NCBI GenBank assembly: GCA_910588565.1
Contig: CAJUPF010000103.1
Span: 1 to 8,006 of the forward strand
Reading direction: 5' to 3'
Source of the DNA: an uncultured Lachnospiraceae bacterium
Lineage (GTDB): Bacteria > Bacillota > Clostridia > Lachnospirales > Lachnospiraceae
DNA length: 8,006 nucleotides
The notes beneath the pieces are model-generated. The model was not told the DNA's origin and searched no databases. It worked only from the letters and a program-made list of their open reading frames with translations. How positions within the stretch are numbered: the stretch's first letter is position 1; every line of letters starts with the position of its first letter. Below, one piece after another: positions 1-5,775 of this stretch. The translations under genes and the position numbers were made by a program.

Positions 1-30
1 CGATCCATGACACATACATCCCGTTCACAC

Positions 31-906
31 TCACTTTATCAACTCCCCGTCATACCATGCCTTGATCCGTGCAAACTGTGCTGTCAGGCCATAATTTTCA
101 CACATCTGTCTGACTTCACTCTCTGTAAGCCCAAAATATTCATCGTAATTGCTGTTGAGGATCGAAATTATCTCCAGATTATTCATCCCTGTAAAAATAG
201 ATTCTTTCGACACACGCAGACATCCTGTCATTACCGCAAATTCAAGATACGGGTTTGTTTTTAAAGCAGACTCAAACAGGGAGCGGATAAAATTCACCAT
301 CTGTGAATAATATCCGTTGGTATGCGCGCTTTCCAGCGGGACGTCATATTCATCGATAAGGATAATCACTTTTCGCCCATAATACCGGTATAAGCATTCG
401 GATAAAAATTTCAAAGACTTATTGTATTCTGTGCGTCCCGCCTTCCATGACATAATCTCCCGGTACCGCTCTTTCATAAATGTATCCATACATTCTGATT
501 TTAACAGATATTCATGCCTTCTGAACTCCTCGGCAATATCGTCCGCCAGTGCGGCAAATGACTGTTCAAAATCCTCCTGCTTCGCCGATTTCAGGGATAG
601 TGAAATCACCGGGTACTTTCCCATATGATCCAGATACATACTGCCGCATCCCATGATGCCCAATCCCTCGAACAGGCTGGAGTTGTCGATTTTTTCTCCT
701 GTGTAATCTCTCGCATCTTCAAAAAAATACTGCAGCATACTTATGTTCAGAGTTTTTCCAAAACGCCTGGGACGGGTAAAGAGGCTTACGTCTCCCTTTT
801 TATCCAGAAGCTCTTTGATAAACATTGTTTTATCTACATAATAATAACCTCTGGTAATTAATTTTTCAAAATTATCCACTCCAACAGGCAGCGGCTGATA
901 TGACAT
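31..906 (-). CDS. AAA-ATPase-like protein, C-terminally truncated (nuclease domain missing)
   Basis: This resembles the N-terminal AAA-ATPase-like domain (PF09820 type) of the large Clostridia/Bacteroidia family that normally ends in a PD-(D/E)XK nuclease-like domain; the family's biological role is not established. Counting from the chosen start, residues 22-27 read YYYVDK, the degenerate Walker A TRPRRFGKT is at 44-52, Walker B IILIDEYD is at 181-188, and a sensor-like stretch TGCLRVSKESIF is at 227-238. The frame ends at 291 residues, three codons after the conserved WYDG, whereas family members usually run to about 500 or more. The whole C-terminal nuclease domain is therefore absent from this frame. 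I chose the ATG at 906 because GAGGTG sits 6 nt upstream; the ATG at 936 has no such site and would add ten unrelated residues. The start lies 30 nt after a broken relative of the same broad class. A frameshift near the window edge is likely, so the rest may lie outside in another frame. Confidence 0.8.
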   Translation of the reverse strand: MSYQPLPVGVDNFEKLITRGYYYVDKTMFIKELLDKKGDVSLFTRPRRFGKTLNISMLQYFFEDARDYTGEKIDNSSLFEGLGIMGCGSMYLDHMGKYPVISLSLKSAKQEDFEQSFAALADDIAEEFRRHEYLLKSECMDTFMKERYREIMSWKAGRTEYNKSLKFLSECLYRYYGRKVIILIDEYDVPLESAHTNGYYSQMVNFIRSLFESALKTNPYLEFAVMTGCLRVSKESIFTGMNNLEIISILNSNYDEYFGLTESEVRQMCENYGLTAQFARIKAWYDGELIK

Positions 907-912
907 ATGCTT

Positions 913-918
913 CACCTC
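913..918 (-). promoter_or_regulatory. Ribosome binding site deciding the start of the truncated ATPase
   Basis: GAGGTG on the minus strand lies 6 nt before the ATG at 906-904. It supports that internal ATG over the upstream in-frame ATG at 936, and family homology also begins just after it (residues SYQPLPVGVDNF). Confidence 0.65.
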
Positions 919-936
919 GCTTGAACCCTGTGCCAT

Positions 937-1625
937 CTAGACTCTTTCAGGGAGATCCGCTTCCGCAATCTTACAGCTGTGCTTTTTACTCTTTTTGTTA
1001 TAATTAATCCCCGCCAAGAGTATTCGCTCCCCCTGATACCCTTCCAATGCCTTTACATACTTTTTCTCTTTTATCTGCGCAATTGCGCCTTCTGCTGAGC
1101 TATTCCATTTCAGTTCAATGATCATGGCTGGTTTTACGCTGTTTTTTCTGGGCAGGAATACCAGATCCGCAAATCCCTTTCCCGCAGGCATTTCCCTGAC
1201 ATTTCCCCGTCCCTTACCGCTTCCGGAAATGCCTCTTTTACATCTGCAATCACTTCCTGCTGCAGATAACGGACAATGCTGGTATCCACTCCAAAACGGA
1301 TTGCATTCAGCGTCTGCTCCCGCATTCCCTGAATATCAATAAAAATCACATCGTACTTGTTCAGATGTTTCTCAAAAGATTCCGCCTGTTCAATGGCAAG
1401 ACCATGGAACTGTTCTCTCGAATCACAGCTTCTGTCATAATATGCCGCCAGCATTTGCTCCGCCATTGTCTTTCCAAAACGTCTGGCGCGGCTGACGCAG
1501 AGATATTTCTGCTTGGTTCCCAGCATACGGTTGATTTTCTCAATCATCCCCGTCTTATCCACATAAATCTGCGAATTTAAAGCGCTTTGAAAACCAAAGT
1601 TTCCGGAATTTAGATATTTACCCAC
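937..1625 (-). pseudogene. Remnant of AAA-ATPase/PD-(D/E)XK nuclease-family gene (internal deletion plus frameshift)
   Basis: Two pieces of one protein family lie end to end in different frames. The 5' piece starts at a GTG at 1625 (VGKYLNSGN, matching the family's usual MGKYLNPGN-like start). It has YVDKTG, then the degenerate P-loop SRARRFGKT, and continues to about position 1215, then reads out of frame to 1134. The 3' piece (about 1206 to 937, 84 residues from its first ATG at 1191) is the C-terminal nuclease-like domain. Numbered from that ATG, it has D9 in FADLVF, E26 and K28 in ELKW, and Q39 in AQIKEKKY, the expected PD-(D/E)XK pattern. The Walker B region and everything between the two ends, probably a few hundred residues, are gone, and the join is out of frame. 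The product cannot be a working ATPase. The start is 83 nt after the dehydratase stop with no obvious terminator between, so it may be read through from that gene. Confidence 0.8.
1189..1207. repeat. 8-bp direct repeat at the deletion junction
   Basis: CATTTCCC occurs at 1189-1196 and again at 1200-1207, an 11-bp period. It falls exactly where the frame switches from the N-terminal ATPase piece to the C-terminal nuclease piece. Short direct repeats like this are typical of slippage or microhomology-mediated deletion. The repeat is seen directly; its role in the deletion is inference. Confidence 0.4.
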
Positions 1626-1631
1626 GCGATG

Positions 1632-1638
1632 CCCCCTC
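1632..1638 (-). promoter_or_regulatory. Ribosome binding site before the GTG start of the ATPase remnant
   Basis: GAGGGGG on the minus strand sits 6 nt before the GTG at 1625-1623. It marks the ancestral start and shows that the roughly 20 upstream in-frame residues from the ATG at 1685 are not part of the family protein. Confidence 0.6.
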
Positions 1639-1707
1639 TTCCAGATCGCCGCTGCTGAATTGACCCAGCTAATCATTGACCCCATTCCAGTCTAAGCCTG
1701 TATCCAT

Positions 1708-3570
1708 CTACTTCGGCGTATACGTCGGCACAATTTTTTTCACCCAGGTTCGGATATCTTCCGGTTCACCGACTACATAGTCCCTCAGCTCTTCCAGCTG
1801 ATGCAGAAATCTTTCCTCGTCCATTTCAATGGGCTTTCCAATATGAATCATCTTATTCGCAGTATCCTGCATTCCCTCTTCTTTCATCAGCATTTCTTCA
1901 TACAGTTTTTCTCCAGGGCGAAGCCCTGTAAATGTGATCATAATATCCTCATTTGGCTTATGGCCGGAAAGAAGGATCAGATTCCTGGCCAAATCCACAA
2001 TTTTTACCGGTTCTCCCATATCCAGGACAAAAATCTCCCCGCCCTGGGCATAAGCCCCTGCCTGCAGCACAAGGGATACTGCCTCTGGTATTGTCATAAA
2101 ATAACGGATAATATCCGGATGCGTCACGGTCACAGGCCCACCCTCGGCAATCTGCTTTTTAAACAATGGAATCACGCTTCCATTGCTGCCCAGTACGTTT
2201 CCAAACCGGACTGCCACAAATTCGGTTTTGGAACGCTTATTGTACGTCTGGATAATCATCTCGCAGATCCGCTTTGTCGCGCCCATAATATTCGTAGGAT
2301 TGACTGCTTTATCGGTAGAGATCATCACAAAACGCTTGACATTCCATTTGTCAGATGCCTCTACGACCTTCCAGGTTCCAAGGACATTATTTTTTACCGC
2401 TTCATTGGGGCTGTTCTCCATCAGGGGCACATGCTTGTGCGCCGCTGCATGGTAGACAATATCCGGGCGGTAAGTTTCAAATATTTTATCAATCCGCAGG
2501 GTATTGCGGACAGAAGCAATCAATACCGCAAGGTTCAGATCCGGGAAATTATGCAGAAGTTCCTGTTGGATATCATATGTGGTGTTTTCATAAATATCTA
2601 CAATCACCAGCTGCCTGGGCTGATGGGCTGCAATCTGGCGGCAAAGTTCACTTCCAATTGAGCCGCCGCCCCCGGTCACCATAACTACTTTGTCTGAAAC
2701 ATACTCCATAATGGAATCCAGATTCACCTGAATCGGCTCACGGCCCAGCAAATCGTTGACGTCTACATCTTTTAACCTGCTGATACTGATATCTCCGTTG
2801 ATCAGCTGGTACATGCCGGGCACACGCTTTAGATCGCACCCGGTTTCTTTACAGATATCAAGCACTTCCTTGATTTCAGATGCTTTTGCGGAAGGCATTG
2901 CAACAATAATCTCCTGGACATTCAAATCTTCCGCAAGCCTTGGAATATCCTCCCTGGTTCCTGCAATCCGGACGCCATGGATATAATTTCCAACCTTTTC
3001 TCTGGAATCATCAATCACGCAGACGGCACGGAGCTTTACATGCTGGCTGCTGCTGATTTCTTTCAGCAGGGCATTTCCCGCTGCGCCTGCGCCGACGATC
3101 ATTACATTTTTCCTGCTTCCCGCGTCCACACGCAGCCGCAGCATGGCGCGTAATGCACGATAGCCGTATCGGCTGGCAAATACCAGGCCTAACAGGAAAA
3201 TTCCAGACAGCAGATAATAGCTTCTAGGCATCGGAACCGGTACATTCCGATACAGAAGATATACCAGCAGAATATTTACCACTGTATCCACCACACAGGC
3301 TGCAGTCAGATACATCAATTCCATAGCGCCAACATAGCTCCAGAGACTGGAATAAAGCCGGAACAGCCAGAAAATAATAATTGTGAACAGTACCATAACC
3401 GGGAACATTTCAAACATACGCTCGTAATAATCCCTCGGTATAGAATTAACGTTAAAATCAAATCTGACAATCAATGCCAGAAAGCTTGCAGCAATCACTG
3501 CCACAATATCATAGCATATTAAAAACACTCTTCTTATCCACAGCATCTTATCATTCATCTGTAAATTCAC
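1708..3570 (-). CDS. Membrane-anchored nucleotide-sugar 4,6-dehydratase (FlaA1/WbpM/PglF/CapD family)
   Basis: This 620-residue protein has the full-length architecture of the family. Four membrane segments lie at about 15-36, 54-74, 84-107 and 117-135. A first Rossmann domain with GAGAAG is at 160-165. A second, catalytic SDR domain has TGGGGSIG at 299-306, STDKA at 418-422 and MGATK at 429-433. Met429 replaces the usual SDR tyrosine nine residues after Asp420, as known for the long WbpM/PglF group; Thr419, Asp420, Lys421 and Lys433 are retained. The expected reaction is NAD-dependent C4,C6 dehydration of UDP-N-acetylglucosamine (or a close UDP-sugar) to a 4-keto-6-deoxy sugar on the cytoplasmic face, the first step towards rare deoxy-amino sugars of capsule, exopolysaccharide or glycoprotein glycans. 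The GTG start is supported by AAGGGAG 6 nt upstream. It has its own promoter in the gap behind the polymerase-like genes. No aminotransferase or acetyltransferase partner is visible here, so the final sugar cannot be named. Confidence 0.93.
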   Translation of the reverse strand: MNLQMNDKMLWIRRVFLICYDIVAVIAASFLALIVRFDFNVNSIPRDYYERMFEMFPVMVLFTIIIFWLFRLYSSLWSYVGAMELMYLTAACVVDTVVNILLVYLLYRNVPVPMPRSYYLLSGIFLLGLVFASRYGYRALRAMLRLRVDAGSRKNVMIVGAGAAGNALLKEISSSQHVKLRAVCVIDDSREKVGNYIHGVRIAGTREDIPRLAEDLNVQEIIVAMPSAKASEIKEVLDICKETGCDLKRVPGMYQLINGDISISRLKDVDVNDLLGREPIQVNLDSIMEYVSDKVVMVTGGGGSIGSELCRQIAAHQPRQLVIVDIYENTTYDIQQELLHNFPDLNLAVLIASVRNTLRIDKIFETYRPDIVYHAAAHKHVPLMENSPNEAVKNNVLGTWKVVEASDKWNVKRFVMISTDKAVNPTNIMGATKRICEMIIQTYNKRSKTEFVAVRFGNVLGSNGSVIPLFKKQIAEGGPVTVTHPDIIRYFMTIPEAVSLVLQAGAYAQGGEIFVLDMGEPVKIVDLARNLILLSGHKPNEDIMITFTGLRPGEKLYEEMLMKEEGMQDTANKMIHIGKPIEMDEERFLHQLEELRDYVVGEPEDIRTWVKKIVPTYTPK

Positions 3571-3576
3571 CGTTTT

Positions 3577-3583
3577 CTCCCTT
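3577..3583 (-). promoter_or_regulatory. Ribosome binding site for the GTG-started dehydratase
   Basis: AAGGGAG on the minus strand is 6 nt before the GTG at 3570-3568. This spacing favours the GTG over the in-frame ATG four codons later. Confidence 0.7.
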
Positions 3584-3678
3584 CAGTGTATTTCAGGACA
3601 TCTGATATCCCTGCCGGATGCCTGTAACAGAAAAAGCATCTGAACTGTTAGATTTTATAAAAAAAACGTAGTTTCTTA

Positions 3679-3837
3679 AAGAATTCCATTCATAAACGTT
3701 TCTATTCTAACATCAATCTGCATCGTTGTAAAGGAATAATCTTCCACAATCTTGAGGCTATATTTTACAATTTCTTTGTTGTAGTTTATCCTAACAGAAC
3801 ATATTTTATTCTCTGATACCCCTTCTCTCCATAAACA
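3679..3837 (-). other. Start-less 53-codon open frame between the polymerase-like gene and the dehydratase gene
   Basis: Directly after the TAA of the upstream gene, the same frame stays open for 53 codons to a TAA at 3678-3676. Its amino-acid mix is protein-like, with stretches such as SENKICSVRINYNKEIVK and YSFTTMQIDVRIETF. It has no ATG, GTG or TTG near its beginning; the first is a GTG about 30 codons in. A separate ATG at 3832, preceded by another that overlaps the stop as TAATG, reads MERRG and then stops. Removing one G from the GGGG run at 3819-3822 would join that ATG to the long frame. It may be a frameshifted small gene, a gene remnant, or chance. Its 3' part also underlies the dehydratase promoter. 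I do not recognise the sequence. Confidence 0.3.
3704..3732 (-). promoter_or_regulatory. Sigma-A-type promoter for the dehydratase gene
   Basis: On the minus strand, TTTACA (3732-3727) is followed after exactly 17 nt by TAGAAT (3709-3704). Each box matches the consensus at five of six positions. A TG one base before the -10 (3712-3711) makes an extended -10. The predicted start of transcription is near 3697, giving a leader of roughly 125 nt before the GTG. That leader contains a T8 run (3666-3659) and short inverted repeats but no riboswitch I recognise. Confidence 0.6.
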
Positions 3838-5775
3838 TTACTCTTTTGAAAAATACTTCCCCATCAGCAGATACACGAGAAGCCATACTGGCTGATAGTA
3901 TGGATATTCCAGATTTCCAAAAAAACCAGTTATCCCCCAGAACAGAAATGTCCCAGCCGCAAGAAGTTCTATACTCTCAGGCATCCTGACCGCATATCTT
4001 ACCGTCCGAACCGCTCTTTTTCCAGCCTCCCAAAACAGCATTACATAAAAGATAACGGCGGCAATCCCATATCGGTACATAATCTGCAGCATATGATTCT
4101 GTACGTTTTGCCGCGCATTCCAAACAAAAATCTCTACGCTTCCATGCCCAAGCAGATTCATTTCCCTCAAACAGGCTTTATAAATTGGAATATTTTGCCC
4201 CACTGTATAAAATTTTACTTTTTGGTATACAGGATTTCCCCCGGACGCCAAAAATTCAATCACAGACGGTTCCTTACCAGAAGCAAACTTTTCTCCCTGA
4301 TACTGTACCAGCGTACCAAGTATCTGCGGAATATGCTTGACTGCCAGGTAATACACACATGCCACGCCAGCCGCCAGCGCTGCATACCCCGCTATTCGCT
4401 TTCCCGCGAGCGCCGCATAAGCCTTATCTCTCCTGATAATAATTGCAAATACAGCTGCCACAGCTGCAATCATGAAAAAAATTGCCGTTCTCTTTCCGCT
4501 CACCAGCGTCTGGAAAGCCGCTATTGCCAGGCCGCATACAGAAAATGCCATCCTTTTCCCAAATTTACGCTTGTGCCAGCACTCATAAAGTTCAATCAGA
4601 AATACCAGACAGAGAAAAGCAGAAAGCGCCCCAAAATCAGAGGAATTATTCATATATCCATTATAATACAACCCGTCATATTTAAGGCGAAATATCATAT
4701 TGTAAACAGCTCCGCCCACAGCCAAAAGTTCTGCCGCATGCAGAAAACTCCAAATCACATCTTCCGGGTGCTTCATTCTCTGCCAATTCCAGAAGAAAAA
4801 TCCAACGACAAAAAGCATGATCCATCCGACAAAACGAAACCGCTTCGTCACAGCAAAATCCGAAATACAGACAAGCAGCCAAAAGCTCAGCCAATACTTT
4901 GAAACCGCAGAGTCCCATTTGGCCTGCATAGCAGTATCTTCTTTTATAAGAAAAGCGATTACTCCCAGAATAATTGCCGCAATAAGACTGTGGTACCTGA
5001 AATACGCGTTTTTCAGATACAAGTTCTGATTATACATAAAAAGCATATAGCCAAACAGGAACAGGAACAAAAACGTCATCACTCTGCACTTTTTCTTTCT
5101 GCTCCATGACATCCCTGCCTCAATGCAGCCGCCGCCCCCTATCAGGGAATAACAAAATTGCAGAAACTCCCATATTCTGCCGCAGCATGTATCAAATGTT
5201 GTTCTGACGGAAAACCGTTTTCCCACAATTTTATAAACTACTATAAAACCCAGCAGAAACAAAAAGAATAACAAAAGGCCAGCTTTCTTCTGTGGGACTT
5301 CTTCCATCAGTATCATCTTTTCAATTGTGAACTGAACGCCTTCCCCTCCCAGAATCTGTATCGAAAAACGTTGAAATGGCGCTCCCATCTGCAGCGCAAT
5401 CCAGTTTTCCCCATTTTGCACAGTGATAATCTGCTGCCCCACAAAATTATTTTGTTCATCATATGCTTTCCATACCCAGTCAATCGGACTGACTGTCAGT
5501 TGATCTAGTTTCAGATACAGACATTTCCAATCTGCATCCTCATTCCATCTGCCATACCGCATCGTTGCATCAGCGCTGCGTATCGTATACAACTGATGTT
5601 CGCTGTCATACTCCCACGTCTCGTTAGATTTTTGCAGGGACTTCTCTCTCAGTTCATATACCTGTCCCACTGCCAGAAACCGTTCTCTTTCATATCGTGG
5701 GGCCAACACAAGATTCGCCATAATATAACTGAACAATATGCCCAGTAAAAGCACTTTTATCTTATTTTTCATCAT
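3838..5775 (-). CDS. Wzy/O-antigen-ligase-like polytopic membrane protein with extracytoplasmic domain (paralogue 2)
   Basis: A 645-residue membrane protein. Residues 7-24 are a membrane segment or uncleaved signal. Residues 36-158 are a hydrophilic, strand-rich region starting VGQVYEL. Then about 13 membrane segments follow (near 165-183, 231-248, 262-277, 293-309, 314-331, 341-362, 380-397, 408-424, 429-447, 461-478, 567-584, 604-620 and 626-642), with a large outside loop at about 479-566. The loop end QNHMLQIMYRYG (559-570) resembles the HN...L...G signature of the O-antigen ligase/Wzy family (PF04932 type), and SGKRTA at 426-431 resembles another conserved patch. The likely role is polymerising or transferring lipid-linked glycan repeats outside the membrane; family membership rests on topology and short motifs only. 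Its start overlaps the end of the upstream paralogue by 14 bp, with GGGAG 9 nt before the ATG, so the two are probably translationally coupled. No terminator is obvious after it. Confidence 0.82.
   Translation of the reverse strand: MMKNKIKVLLLGILFSYIMANLVLAPRYERERFLAVGQVYELREKSLQKSNETWEYDSEHQLYTIRSADATMRYGRWNEDADWKCLYLKLDQLTVSPIDWVWKAYDEQNNFVGQQIITVQNGENWIALQMGAPFQRFSIQILGGEGVQFTIEKMILMEEVPQKKAGLLLFFLFLLGFIVVYKIVGKRFSVRTTFDTCCGRIWEFLQFCYSLIGGGGCIEAGMSWSRKKKCRVMTFLFLFLFGYMLFMYNQNLYLKNAYFRYHSLIAAIILGVIAFLIKEDTAMQAKWDSAVSKYWLSFWLLVCISDFAVTKRFRFVGWIMLFVVGFFFWNWQRMKHPEDVIWSFLHAAELLAVGGAVYNMIFRLKYDGLYYNGYMNNSSDFGALSAFLCLVFLIELYECWHKRKFGKRMAFSVCGLAIAAFQTLVSGKRTAIFFMIAAVAAVFAIIIRRDKAYAALAGKRIAGYAALAAGVACVYYLAVKHIPQILGTLVQYQGEKFASGKEPSVIEFLASGGNPVYQKVKFYTVGQNIPIYKACLREMNLLGHGSVEIFVWNARQNVQNHMLQIMYRYGIAAVIFYVMLFWEAGKRAVRTVRYAVRMPESIELLAAGTFLFWGITGFFGNLEYPYYQPVWLLVYLLMGKYFSKE

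Noticed and set aside
31..1625. The ATPase/nuclease genes as an intact anti-phage or toxin-antitoxin system
   Set aside because: Both genes lack essential parts within the window, and no antitoxin or partner gene is visible, so an active defence system is not supported.
1659..1682. Direct repeat ATTGACCC at 1659-1666 and 1675-1682
   Set aside because: It is only 8 bp with two copies and nothing else around it suggests an attachment site, operator or repeat array.
1626..1685. Upstream ATG extension of the ATPase remnant
   Set aside because: The 20 extra residues do not resemble the family N-terminus, and a strong ribosome site points to the GTG at 1625.
1801..2661. 286-codon plus-strand open frame
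   Set aside because: It lies wholly antisense to the well-supported dehydratase and shows no family-like motif; it is a shadow frame.
4093..4902. 269-codon plus-strand open frame
   Set aside because: It is antisense to the polymerase-like gene and its basic, His/Ser/Gln-rich composition is what the reverse strand of a membrane-protein gene gives.
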